Positions 16,998-25,793 of a stretch of DNA of 64,000 bases are shown one piece after another. Position 1 is the stretch's first letter. Each line of letters opens with the position of its first letter. Under the pieces are notes generated by a model. It was not told where the DNA came from. It made no database searches and worked only from the letters and a program-made list of their open reading frames with translations. The translations under genes were made by a program, and so were the position numbers. This DNA comes from UBA5342 sp965662645 (GTDB lineage Bacteria > Bacteroidota > Bacteroidia > Bacteroidales > UBA5342). The stretch lies in contig CBFIII010000003.1 of assembly GCA_965662645.1 (NCBI GenBank), positions 1-64,000 of the forward strand, in the 5' to 3' direction.

Positions 16998-18065
16998 ATG
17001 AAACTGAATATTGCAATATTACCAGGAGATGGTATTGGTCCAGAGATTGTAGAACAGGCTATGAAAGCTGTAAAAGCGGTTTGTACCAAGAAAGGACACG
17101 AATTATCTTATGAATATGCTATTACTGGTGCTTGTGCTATTGATGAAGTAGGCGAGCCTTATCCACAAGCTACTCACGATTTATGTATGAAATCGGATGC
17201 CGTTCTTTTTGGTGCTGTTGGTGATCCTAAATTTGATAATAATCCTAAAGCGACCGTTCGTCCAGAACAAGGACTTTTGAAAATGCGTAAAGACTTAGGA
17301 TTGTATGCTAACATACGTCCAGTGATGAATTTTCCTTCATTGCTTCATAAGTCGCCATTGCGTCGTGACTTGGTCGAAGGGGTAGAATTTATGTGTATCC
17401 GTGAGTTGACAGGTGGTATTTATTTTGGCGAAAAAGGTCGTTTGGATGATGGTAATACTGCTTTTGATAATTGCGTATATACCCGTGCCGAAATAGAACG
17501 TATCTTGGTATTGGCTTATGACTTTGCCATGAAGAGTCGTAAAAAATTAACCGTTGTTGACAAAGCGAACGTATTAGAAAGTTCTCGTCTATGGCGTGAG
17601 GTAGCTCAAGAAATGGCGCCTAAATATCCTGAAGTAACGACTGAATATATGTTTGTAGATAATGCTGCAATGCAAATTATTCAGCGTCCAGGTAACTTTG
17701 ATGTGATGGTGACTGAGAATATGTTTGGTGACATTCTTACTGATGAGGCTTCTGTTATTGGTGGTTCTCTTGGTATGTTGCCTTCAGCTTCTGTAGGTAT
17801 TCATACTAGCGTATTTGAGCCTATACACGGTTCTTATCCTCAGGCAAAAGGTTTGGATATTGCCAACCCATTAGCTACTATTCTTTCGGCTGCTATGATG
17901 TTTGAATATGCTTTCGACTTAAAAGAAGAAGGTCAGATGATACGTAAAGCTGTTAATGCTTCTATGGAAGCGAAAGTAGTAACAGAAGATATCGCTGAAG
18001 ATGGAAAAGCAGCCAAGACCTCAGAAGTAGGGGATTGGATTGCTGATTTTATCGCAAAAGCGTAA
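16998..18065 (+). CDS. leuB: 3-isopropylmalate dehydrogenase
   Basis: 355 residues, the usual length for LeuB, which oxidises and decarboxylates 3-isopropylmalate with NAD+ in leucine synthesis in the cytoplasm. ATG 16998 is chosen because it begins KLNIAILPGDGIGPEIV, the canonical N-terminus with the nucleotide loop; the frame stays open 51 bp upstream but those residues do not belong. FMCIRELTGGIYFGEKGR distinguishes it from isocitrate dehydrogenase, and VTENMFGDILTDEASVIGGS with FEPIHGS holds the Mg and substrate residues. No leuA, leuC or leuD is adjacent, and an IS element lies 311 bp downstream. Confidence 0.95.
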   Translation: MKLNIAILPGDGIGPEIVEQAMKAVKAVCTKKGHELSYEYAITGACAIDEVGEPYPQATHDLCMKSDAVLFGAVGDPKFDNNPKATVRPEQGLLKMRKDLGLYANIRPVMNFPSLLHKSPLRRDLVEGVEFMCIRELTGGIYFGEKGRLDDGNTAFDNCVYTRAEIERILVLAYDFAMKSRKKLTVVDKANVLESSRLWREVAQEMAPKYPEVTTEYMFVDNAAMQIIQRPGNFDVMVTENMFGDILTDEASVIGGSLGMLPSASVGIHTSVFEPIHGSYPQAKGLDIANPLATILSAAMMFEYAFDLKEEGQMIRKAVNASMEAKVVTEDIAEDGKAAKTSEVGDWIADFIAKA

Positions 18066-18375
18066 CGTTTTAAAATAGGCTATTGTAGCTGTTGACACTT
18101 TATTTTTGCTATTGGTTTTTTAGCCCTTAGTAAATGATACTGAAAATTGGCCTCTAGCTTTTAGCTATGGGCCTTTGTCGTTTTAATATTAACACTTAAC
18201 TGTGGGCTTTTAGTAATGAATATCTAAATTCTTTTTGCTTCTTGTTATTTTTCAACCTTTGGCAGAGAATCTCTCTCTTAAAACTAATAATTTACAATTT
18301 AGCGTTTCACTTTGTATAACATTGCACAAACAACTCAAAACTAACAACTTATAACTTATAATTCACAATTTGTCA
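18066..18375. other. intergenic with low-complexity AAC/TAACTT tract
   Basis: 310 bp with no gene. The last 70 bp before the IS are a degenerate tract of CAACT, TAACTT and TTATAA units, the same kind of sequence found on the other side of the IS. A weak hairpin (GCCTCTAGCTTTTAGCTATGGGCC, near 18151) may end leuB transcription. Confidence 0.4.
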
Positions 18376-18433
18376 ATGCCTGAAATACGTTGACCACTTT
18401 TAATTGAAAATTCAACTTAAAACCTAATTAAAA

Positions 18434-18859
18434 ATGGCAACAAGAGATCAATTTAAGATGACCACATCAGAGAGGCGTCGTCGTCGTTTTAGCGATAGTT
18501 TCAAAATCGCAAAAGTTAGAGAATTAGAAACAGGTAAGACTAAAATTTCCGAACTTTGTAGAGAATACGAAGTAGCAAGCACCAATGTTTATAAATGGTT
18601 AGATAAATTTGGGATTATGAAAGGAAAGCAAGAACGTCTTATTGTTGAGTCAGATAGCGACACAAAACAATTATTGGCACTAAAAAAGAAAGTAGCAGAA
18701 CTTGAGCAAATTGTAGGTCAAAAACAAATTCTATTAGATTTTAAGGACAAGATGATTGACTTAGCTGAAGAGATTTACAGTGTTGACATTAAAAAAAAAT
18801 TTTCTACTCAACAGTTCAATACTTCTGGTATCACAGAGAAGAATACTGGTTTAGTATGA
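18434..18859 (+). CDS. IS3-type transposase OrfA (helix-turn-helix)
   Basis: 141 residues. The N-terminal RRRRRFSDSFKIAKVRELE, then TKISELCREYEVASTNVYKW, is a helix-turn-helix of the IS3/IS911 OrfA type that binds the element's ends; a leucine-rich coiled coil follows (about 72-110), needed for oligomerisation. It overlaps orfB by the four bases ATGA. A run of nine A residues at 18791-18799 sits in frame as A AAA AAA (18793-18799), and the orfB frame is open from there. A -1 slip would therefore produce the OrfAB fusion transposase. Confidence 0.9.
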   Translation: MATRDQFKMTTSERRRRRFSDSFKIAKVRELETGKTKISELCREYEVASTNVYKWLDKFGIMKGKQERLIVESDSDTKQLLALKKKVAELEQIVGQKQILLDFKDKMIDLAEEIYSVDIKKKFSTQQFNTSGITEKNTGLV

Positions 18860-19791
18860 ATAATCTTTATACTTCACTAGATATCAGCAAACAATCTTTT
18901 CATCAAAAAATGAATAGAGATCTAAAATTGCGATCTGAGCAAAAACAGATATTACTTTTAGTTCACAAAATACGCAAAGACCACCCGACTATGGGCATCC
19001 GAGATATGTATTTTAAACTATCTTCTCAGATAATGGGCAGAGACCAGTTCGAGAATTTTTGTAGAGAAGAGGGCTTGATGACAAAACGGGTTAAAAATTG
19101 GCGTAGAACAACAGATAGTACAGGTGTAGTGCGATTTGATAATTTGCTAAAAGACATGAATTTATCATTAATAAATCAGGCGTGGCAAAGCGATATTACC
19201 TATTTTGAGGTCCGAGGAAAGTTCTATTATATTACTTTCATAGAAGACTCATATTCAAGACGTATATTGGGCTATTCAGTCTCAAAGAGACTGACCACAG
19301 AAGCAACTACTTTGCCCGCTTTAAGAATGTCTTTGGCATTACGAAAGAAAGAGAAGGTCACTATTGTTGGTGTCGTATTTCATTCAGATGGAGGTGGTCA
19401 ATATTATGATAAAGAATTCTTAAAACTAACAAGCAAAGAAGGAATTATAAATAGTATGTGTGAGTACCCCTGGGAGAATGGAAAAGCAGAAAGATTAAAT
19501 GGAGTAATAAAAAACAATTACCTGATTCATAGAGATATTAATTGTTTTGAAGAATTGAAAAAAGAGGTTGACCGAGCTGTGTTACTTTACAACAAAGAAA
19601 AGCCTCATATTAAGTTACAAAGAAGAACGCCAGATGAATTTGAAAAATATTATCTTTGTAATGGACAACAATCCGACGGTGACAAGTCAACGGCGGAATT
19701 AAAAACTCAGAACCTGAAGGGCATTTCAGCCCTTTGGGCTGAGGACAACAATCCTTCAGGATCAAATATCACTCATGAATTAACAACTTAA
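18856..19791 (+). CDS. IS3-type transposase OrfB (DDE integrase core)
   Basis: 311 residues with the rve integrase fold. Catalytic residues are D113 in WQSDITY, D178 in FHSDGGGQYY and E212 in ENGKAERLNG; the second D to E spacing is 33, slightly short of the usual 35. The N-terminal region with HPTMGIRDMYFKL is the HTH_21-like part. The tail after about residue 270 is unusually long and polar (ELKTQNLKGISALWAEDNN). It can be made by ATGA coupling from orfA or, more typical for IS3, as an OrfAB fusion by frameshifting. Confidence 0.9.
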   Translation: MNNLYTSLDISKQSFHQKMNRDLKLRSEQKQILLLVHKIRKDHPTMGIRDMYFKLSSQIMGRDQFENFCREEGLMTKRVKNWRRTTDSTGVVRFDNLLKDMNLSLINQAWQSDITYFEVRGKFYYITFIEDSYSRRILGYSVSKRLTTEATTLPALRMSLALRKKEKVTIVGVVFHSDGGGQYYDKEFLKLTSKEGIINSMCEYPWENGKAERLNGVIKNNYLIHRDINCFEELKKEVDRAVLLYNKEKPHIKLQRRTPDEFEKYYLCNGQQSDGDKSTAELKTQNLKGISALWAEDNNPSGSNITHELTT

Positions 19792-19846
19792 ATGTTAATG
19801 ATAAGTAAGTGAAAACGGTCAACGCTATTCAGGCATTCACAATTCA

Positions 19847-19902
19847 CAACTCATAACTTACAACTCATAACTTACAACTCATAACTTACAACTAATAACT
19901 TA
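19847..19902 (+). repeat. four 14-bp tandem repeats
   Basis: CAACTCATAACTTA is repeated at 19847, 19861 and 19875 and, with one change, at 19889. The array ends eight bases before the aminotransferase start codon, so it forms most of that gene's visible upstream region. Related degenerate units lie on the other side of the IS. Confidence 0.85.
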
Positions 19903-19910
19903 TCATCCCT

Positions 19911-21221
19911 ATGTATAATAATTCTCCTCTTAATACTGAGAGTATTTCTCAGATCATTGAGCGAATGGAAATCGCTCATATTGGTAAAGCGACCATTCGC
20001 GAGGTGGTAACTGCCATTAATGCTTATGAAGCTGAAAATGACGATAAGTTTGTGCGTATGGAGATGGGTGTGCCTAGTCTTAATCCGCCGCAGATAGGAG
20101 TAGATGCCGAAAAGGCAGCTCTTGATGCTGGTGTGGCTTCCAAATATCCTATGTTAGATGGTTTGCCCGCTTTGAAACAGGAAGCTGCACGTTTTGTGGA
20201 TGCTTTTTTAGGGCAAAAAGTAAATCCCAGTTATTGCATTCCTACCGTAGGATCTATGCAAGGGTGTTATGCTTCTTTCTTAACGTGTTTGCAGTCCGAT
20301 CCTAAGAAAAATAATATCCTCTTTATCGATCCAGGATTCCCGGTACAAAAGCAGCAGCTTGACGTGTTAGGTGGTAAGATCAAAACCTTTGATGTTTACG
20401 ATTACCGTGGTGATAAGTTAGGCGATAAGATAGAGGAAATGTTAAAGGATGAGGATGTGTGTTGCATTGTTTATTCTAACCCTAACAACCCCTCTTGGAT
20501 TTGTTTTAATGAAGAGGAATTGAAAATTATTGCTGCTAAAGCGGATAAATATAACGTTGTAGTATTAGAAGATTTAGCTTATTTTGGAATGGATTTTCGA
20601 AAAGATTTATCCACGCCTTTCGAAGCCCCATATCAAGCTACGGTAGCAAAATATACCGATAATTATATACTCTCTATCTCTAGTTCTAAGGCTTTTTCTT
20701 ATGCTGGTCAGCGCATTGGCGTGACGGTGATTTCCGATAAGGTTTTTGAGAGTCATCATCCTGCTTTGAAGGAGCGTTATGGTATTTCCTCTTTTGGTGG
20801 TGTTTTTGTAGGGCGTGTTATTTATGCTTTGTCTTCTGGGGCTAGTCATTCGTCACAATATGCGCTTGCGGCTATGTTTAAGGCAGCAAGTGATGGTGAG
20901 TTTCACTTTCTAGAAGATGTGAAAGTTTATGGACAGCGTGCTAAAGTGATGAAGCAACTTTTTACCGATAACGGTTTTCATCTGGTGTATGATAAAGACC
21001 TTGATAAGGATCTTGCTGATGGTTTTTATTTTACTGTTGGTTACAAAGATATGACAGGTTTTGATCTCGCAGAAAAACTGATATATTATGGTATTAGTAG
21101 TATATCACTTGATAGTACGGGAAGTAATCAGCGCGGCATTCGTGCTTGTGTGGCTTTTGTAGTGCCTGAGCAGTTTCCTGTACTCGAAGAGCGTATTAAA
21201 GCTTTTGCGTTAGCTTATTAA
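19911..21221 (+). CDS. class I/II PLP-dependent aminotransferase
   Basis: 436 residues of the fold-type I aspartate-aminotransferase superfamily. Visible landmarks are the PLP phosphate region PTVGSMQGCYASFL, the YSNPNNPSWICF motif with the Asn and Pro that hold the pyridine ring, the Asp/Tyr pair in VLEDLAYFGMD, and the Schiff-base Lys in SISSSKAFSYAGQRIG, with a C-terminal Arg in RACVAFV. It transfers an amino group between an amino acid and a 2-oxo acid in the cytoplasm; which one cannot be told. The long N-terminus is usual for this subgroup. The 14-bp tandem array sits directly upstream, so its original promoter may have been altered by the IS and repeat tract. Confidence 0.9.
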   Translation: MYNNSPLNTESISQIIERMEIAHIGKATIREVVTAINAYEAENDDKFVRMEMGVPSLNPPQIGVDAEKAALDAGVASKYPMLDGLPALKQEAARFVDAFLGQKVNPSYCIPTVGSMQGCYASFLTCLQSDPKKNNILFIDPGFPVQKQQLDVLGGKIKTFDVYDYRGDKLGDKIEEMLKDEDVCCIVYSNPNNPSWICFNEEELKIIAAKADKYNVVVLEDLAYFGMDFRKDLSTPFEAPYQATVAKYTDNYILSISSSKAFSYAGQRIGVTVISDKVFESHHPALKERYGISSFGGVFVGRVIYALSSGASHSSQYALAAMFKAASDGEFHFLEDVKVYGQRAKVMKQLFTDNGFHLVYDKDLDKDLADGFYFTVGYKDMTGFDLAEKLIYYGISSISLDSTGSNQRGIRACVAFVVPEQFPVLEERIKAFALAY

Positions 21222-21492
21222 AAAATATATCGTAGTAGAGATGTACAAGTAGTGTGGATTTCTTAATCTCGTGTCATCTGCTGACAAATATGACTCTTGG
21301 TGTTGTGATTTAGTCAGTTTTAGATTTCATTAAAAAAACGACAAGAAAGTCTATCTATTACTTAGTCTAGCGTCTCTGCGGTATTTATATATAACAACTA
21401 TTTTAGGCTTGTTGATTTGATAGTTGAATCTTAAATTAGGTAAATGCGTTACCGAGGATTCACTGCCAGCATGTCCAATTAAAAATTACATC

Positions 21493-22539
21493 ATGAATGA
21501 AATAACTTCAGAAAATGTATGCCTTACCCAGTATTCGCATGGGGCAGGTTGTGGGTGTAAAATTTCACCTAAAGTACTTCGTAACATTCTTTCGCACACG
21601 CAAACAGAGGTGTTAGATAAGAAACTCTTAGTGGGTAATAGTACCCTTGATGATGCCGCAGTGTATGATATTGGTAATGATCAAGTGATTATTTCTACCA
21701 CTGATTTTTTTATGCCTATTGTTGATAATCCTATGGATTTTGGTGGCATAGCTTCGGTAAATGCTATAAGTGATGTTTATGCTATGGGAGGTAAACCTCT
21801 GATGGCTATTGCTATATTGGTGTGGCCTGTGGATAAACTGAGTGATGAGATAGCAGGTCGTGTAATGGAAGGTGCCAAACGAGCTTGTGCTGAGGCTGGT
21901 ATTGCCATTGCTGGTGGTCATAGTATCGATGGACCTGAACCTATTTTTGGTTTGGCAGTTACGGGTATAGCTGACAAAAGTCAGGTAAAGAAAAATTCAT
22001 CGGCTACCGTAGGATGTGAGTTATATTTGACTAAACCATTAGGTGTCGGTATTCTTGCAACAGCTCAAAAGAAAAAATTATTGAAAGAAGAAGATTTGCT
22101 TGTGGCGCGTAATTCTATGTTGACCTTGAATAAGATAGGACAGGAATTAGGTCAGCTTAGAGGCGTTAAAGGAATGACTGATGTTACTGGTTTTGGCTTG
22201 TTGGGCCATTTGTCTGAATTGGCAGAAGGAAGTCATCTTACGGCTCGTATTAAGGTGGATAAAGTGCCTTTGATTCCTGGTTTGCAATATTATATCGACA
22301 ATGATTGTTTCCCCGGTGGTACGTTCCGTAATCATGAAAGTTATGGTCATAAGATATCGCCTATCACTACTGCACAGAAACAAATATTATGTGATCCTCA
22401 GACGAGTGGTGGTCTTTTGGTGGCTGTAGATCCTTCGGAAAGAGAAGCCTTTTTTGCTGTATGCAAGAAGAGTGGTCTTGAACTTCAATCTTTTGGTGTG
22501 ATGGAAGAAAAAGGAGACTATAGTGTAGTTGTGGAATAA
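21493..22539 (+). CDS. selD: selenide, water dikinase (selenophosphate synthetase)
   Basis: 348 residues. SelD makes selenophosphate from selenide and ATP, the selenium donor for selenocysteine and selenouridine. ATG 21493 starts MNEITSENVCLTQYSHGAGC, which aligns with the known N-terminus; 23 further residues upstream are open but do not belong. The active-site Cys20 and Lys23 in the GAGCGCKISPK stretch match the catalytic Cys and Lys of the E. coli enzyme, so this is the Cys, not the selenocysteine, form. TTDFFMPIVD and the glycine-rich GGKPLMAIAI hold the metal and ATP residues, and CDPQTSGGLL is near the end. No selA, selB or ybbB gene is in the window. A terminator follows at 22612. Confidence 0.95.
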   Translation: MNEITSENVCLTQYSHGAGCGCKISPKVLRNILSHTQTEVLDKKLLVGNSTLDDAAVYDIGNDQVIISTTDFFMPIVDNPMDFGGIASVNAISDVYAMGGKPLMAIAILVWPVDKLSDEIAGRVMEGAKRACAEAGIAIAGGHSIDGPEPIFGLAVTGIADKSQVKKNSSATVGCELYLTKPLGVGILATAQKKKLLKEEDLLVARNSMLTLNKIGQELGQLRGVKGMTDVTGFGLLGHLSELAEGSHLTARIKVDKVPLIPGLQYYIDNDCFPGGTFRNHESYGHKISPITTAQKQILCDPQTSGGLLVAVDPSEREAFFAVCKKSGLELQSFGVMEEKGDYSVVVE

Positions 22540-22557
22540 TAATCTGATTTCCACATT

Positions 22558-22591
22558 AATTCAAACTGTGATCGAATTTTAAATCGAACTC
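22558..22591 (-). repeat. dispersed 34-bp repeat, copy 2
   Basis: The reverse complement of 10370-10403 with minor changes: AATTCAAACTGTGATCGAAT then TTTAAATCGAACTC. It lies between the selD stop codon and its terminator. Confidence 0.7.
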
Positions 22592-22611
22592 AGCTAAATA
22601 GAATCTATATA

Positions 22612-22656
22612 AAAACAGCTATAAGTGGCATGAATATGCGCTTATAGCTGTTTTTT
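22612..22656 (+). terminator. selD terminator
   Basis: AAAACAGCTATAAG pairs with CTTATAGCTGTTTT, and a T6 run follows. It is a strong Rho-independent terminator about 75 bp after selD. Confidence 0.85.
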
Positions 22657-22790
22657 GTTTTATAAATAGAGAAACAAATGTTTATCCAAAATTTAGGGTG
22701 ATTTATTGAACCTTTTCATTGTGATTTTGTTTATAACATAATATATACAGAAGTTGACGCCGTTTTTAATAGTTAGTACTATACTATCAT

Positions 22791-25655
22791 ATGTTAGAAA
22801 ACAAAAAATACAATCCTAAAGAAATAGGACATATATACCAAACTCTGTTTGTAAATAATGTTTCTGTTATTCTTATTATTGATGTTAAAAGTGCTCGTAT
22901 TGTGGATGCTAATAAAGCAGCGATTGCTTTTTATGGTTATCCCGATTTAATAGGACGATTGCTTGATGATATAGAATCTATTCCGCATACTGAAATAATA
23001 AAAGCCCTTTCATTTACATTTTGTAATCAAAGTGTGTCTTCTCTACGTACTCATCATACCGTTTCGGGTATTGTGAAACATGTGGAAGTTCATTCAGAAG
23101 CTTTAGTATTAGATGGTCAGGATTTGGTCTATTCTGTCCTTTGTGATTCTGTTAAGGAGAAAACTAAAAGTGAAGATTTGGCTCGTCTTTATCAGGCCAT
23201 AATACAAAGTCCTGGACCAGTAGCTATGACCGATATTTTAGGTGTCCTTACTTTTGTTAATCCTGCTTTTTCTGAGTTGTCAGGTTATTCTGAAGAAGAA
23301 TTGATAGGTTCGCCTACGCGTATTTTGAATTCAGGTGTCCGTGATAGTCGGTTCTATACCGAAATGTGGGATACCATAAAGAATGGTAAAGTGTGGTCTG
23401 GAGAGTTTATTAATAGAAATAAACAAGGTGAAAAATATATTGAACAAGCTCGTATTGCTCCTATTATTGATGAGTATGGAATAATAATAAGTTATGTAAA
23501 GGTCTCTCGTGATGTGACGTATGAGAGAGAAGTGGAAAAAAAACTTGAAGCTAGCCGTAATTTATTCAAAGAGATTCTGGAGAATATGCCTGGCGGATAT
23601 ATGATGATAGATCGTAATTTTAAGATTGTTCAAGTCAATAAACAAGTTTGTGAAATTACGGGTTTTACTTCCGAAGAACTCCTTAATAAAAGTTGTAGTT
23701 TGTTATGTGCTAGAGAGTATCCCAAAAAACAGTGTCCTTTTTATACCCAGGGTTTATCCTCTTCGGCAGGGATGGATACTACATTAAAGTGTAAAGATGG
23801 TCGTGTTGTTCCTATTCTGAAAAATGCTCGTTTTATTGAAGTGGATAATGAAAAATTTTTAATTGAAAATTTTCAAGATATTACTGAGCTTAAAAAAACG
23901 GAACACGAATTGTTGAATGAGAAAAAAGCTTCAGAACAGTTAAGAGCAGATATTGAGGGTATTATAGAAAATACGCTGAGTTGCGTTTGGGCGGTTGATA
24001 CCGACTTAAGACTGACTTATTTTAATCAGGTATTTTTTAATAATCTTATTAAAATTTTCGGGATTAAATTAGAAATCGGGGATGTTATCTTAGATGTTAT
24101 TCCTGAAAAATATAACTCATTTTGGTTAGATTGTTTTCAGAGAGCTTTGAGGGGAGAGCAATTTGTGTTTGATAGAGCTTTAGGCGAAGGTGAGAATAGT
24201 ATTTATTTTAATATTCTTATTTCTCCGATATTTAAACAGAAAAAGGTCGTTGGTATCTCCTTTTTTGCCAGTGATATAACGCAAAGGAAAAAGGAAGAAA
24301 ATGATTTGTTAGAGGCTAAAAAAGAGGCTGATAAGGCCAAGAAAAAGATTGAGCATCAGAATTATGTCATTAAAAAACACAATGAACGACTGGAAGGTTT
24401 ATTGCGTATAGCAGACTATTCGTCTAATTCAGTTCAAAATCTTTTAGATTTTTCTTTGAAAGAGGTGCTTAGTTTAACTGAAAGTAAGATTGCCTATATT
24501 TATTCTTTTGATAATGAAAAACGTCAATTTTCTCTTCAATCGTGGTTGAATACCGAAATAGAAGAATCTAATATTGGAACTCCAAAGGCATTATTTAACT
24601 TTGATGATGTGGGGTGTTTAGCCGAAGTTATTCGTCAACAGAAATATATAATTTCAAATGATCATGTTGCGCTAAGGCCTTTCGAAAAAGAGGGAAGAGA
24701 ATGTTATTTTAAATTTGATAATTATCTTATTATTCCTATTTATTTTGAGAATGAGATAGTGGCGGTATGTGGTGTTGCTAATAAGTTGAAGGATTATGTT
24801 GAAGAGGATGTGCGTCAGTTAAAGCTAATGATGGAGAGTGTGTGGCGTATTTCAGAGCGTTTATCACTTATGGAAGAACTGAAGAAAGCTAAAGAAGCAG
24901 CAGAACAAAGCGACCGACTTAAAACCGCTTTTTTGGCTAATATGAGTCACGAAATTCGTACACCGATGAATGGTATTATGGGTTTTACTAGTTTGATTTC
25001 TAAGTCGGACCTTAATAATACAACGCGTTCAAAATATATTGCGAATATCATGAAGAGTGGAAATCGGATGTTGAACACCGTAAACGATATTATTGAGATA
25101 TCAAAAATAGAAGTGGGGGAAGTTAATGTGAAGAAAGACGCTTTGCTATTTACGGATACTTTAAACGATATATATGAATTTTTTAAATCAGAAGTGGAAG
25201 CTAAAGGTCTTCATTTAGTGTTAGATATGCCAGACGACATTAAGTCTTTGACTATAAATACTGACAAAACTAAAATAGAATCTATAATAACAAATTTAGT
25301 TAAGAATGCCATTAAATATTCGGATAGTGGAACTATTCATTTGGGTTATTATCTTGCTGAGGATAGGTTGAATTTCTATTGTAATGATGAAGGAATTGGC
25401 ATACCACAGAACCGTTTGCAGAGTATCTTTAATCGTTTTGAACAGGCTGATATCGAGGATGCTAGAGCTTTTCAAGGTTCGGGTTTAGGACTAGCTATAA
25501 CGAAAGCCTATATCGAAATGTTGGGTGGTGAGATTACTGTGAGTTCTCGTGAAGGTCAAGGTTCGGAGTTCCAATTTTCTATTCCTATAGAAGTAATGAG
25601 TAAGGTAGGTGTGCATAATAATAATAATAATAATAATAATATTAGTGCAGTATAG
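22791..25655 (+). CDS. soluble multi-PAS histidine kinase
   Basis: 954 residues with no membrane segment. In order: a PAS domain (about 15-75, IYQTLFVNNVSVILIIDVKS); a second with PAC (about 133-250, LYQAIIQSPGPVAMTDILGV); a third (about 257-370, LENMPGGYMMIDRNFKIVQV) containing a Cys-rich stretch; a fourth (about 385-500); a coiled coil; a GAF domain (about 545-690); and a HisKA/HATPase core. The phospho-acceptor is H720 in NMSHEIRTPMNGI; the ATP pocket shows NLVKNAIKYS, DEGIGIP and GSGLGLAI. There is no receiver domain, so the phosphate must pass to another protein, possibly the receivers in the two downstream kinases. The C-terminus carries eight Asn encoded by (AAT)8. It is the first gene of the sensory cluster; the catalytic core is closely similar to that of the third kinase, indicating duplication. 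Confidence 0.92.
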   Translation: MLENKKYNPKEIGHIYQTLFVNNVSVILIIDVKSARIVDANKAAIAFYGYPDLIGRLLDDIESIPHTEIIKALSFTFCNQSVSSLRTHHTVSGIVKHVEVHSEALVLDGQDLVYSVLCDSVKEKTKSEDLARLYQAIIQSPGPVAMTDILGVLTFVNPAFSELSGYSEEELIGSPTRILNSGVRDSRFYTEMWDTIKNGKVWSGEFINRNKQGEKYIEQARIAPIIDEYGIIISYVKVSRDVTYEREVEKKLEASRNLFKEILENMPGGYMMIDRNFKIVQVNKQVCEITGFTSEELLNKSCSLLCAREYPKKQCPFYTQGLSSSAGMDTTLKCKDGRVVPILKNARFIEVDNEKFLIENFQDITELKKTEHELLNEKKASEQLRADIEGIIENTLSCVWAVDTDLRLTYFNQVFFNNLIKIFGIKLEIGDVILDVIPEKYNSFWLDCFQRALRGEQFVFDRALGEGENSIYFNILISPIFKQKKVVGISFFASDITQRKKEENDLLEAKKEADKAKKKIEHQNYVIKKHNERLEGLLRIADYSSNSVQNLLDFSLKEVLSLTESKIAYIYSFDNEKRQFSLQSWLNTEIEESNIGTPKALFNFDDVGCLAEVIRQQKYIISNDHVALRPFEKEGRECYFKFDNYLIIPIYFENEIVAVCGVANKLKDYVEEDVRQLKLMMESVWRISERLSLMEELKKAKEAAEQSDRLKTAFLANMSHEIRTPMNGIMGFTSLISKSDLNNTTRSKYIANIMKSGNRMLNTVNDIIEISKIEVGEVNVKKDALLFTDTLNDIYEFFKSEVEAKGLHLVLDMPDDIKSLTINTDKTKIESIITNLVKNAIKYSDSGTIHLGYYLAEDRLNFYCNDEGIGIPQNRLQSIFNRFEQADIEDARAFQGSGLGLAITKAYIEMLGGEITVSSREGQGSEFQFSIPIEVMSKVGVHNNNNNNNNISAV
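25617..25640 (+). repeat. (AAT)8 microsatellite in the kinase C-terminus
   Basis: Eight AAT codons encode Asn8 directly before ISAV and the stop codon. Slippage would change the tail length in steps of one residue without breaking the frame. Confidence 0.9.
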
Positions 25656-25793
25656 GATGATTTTAGTAATGAGAAATTTCGTGACCTTATTGCGAATGAT
25701 GATAAGGCTTTATAAGCGTTTTTTAAGATCATTTTATTAAAACGAGTAAAGCGATAGATAAAAATTCAAATGTTATAAAATATATGTTGTTTA

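Larger units (their letters stand above)
18376..19836 (+). mobile_element. IS3-family-like insertion sequence, complete
   Basis: 1461 bp. The left end ATGCCTGAAATACGTTGACC (18376-18395) is matched in reverse at the right end by GGTCAACGCTATTCAGGCAT (19817-19836), an imperfect terminal inverted repeat. TCA occurs directly outside both ends (18373-18375 and 19837-19839), a 3-bp target duplication as expected for IS3 elements; if the termini are TG...CA the duplication is not clear. It carries orfA and orfB in the -1 relative frame. It sits in a low-complexity tract between leuB and the aminotransferase and looks recently active because both ORFs are intact. Confidence 0.88.

Noticed and set aside
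21493..21561. Selenocysteine form of SelD
   Set aside because: The active-site codon is TGT (Cys), not TGA; no SECIS-like need.
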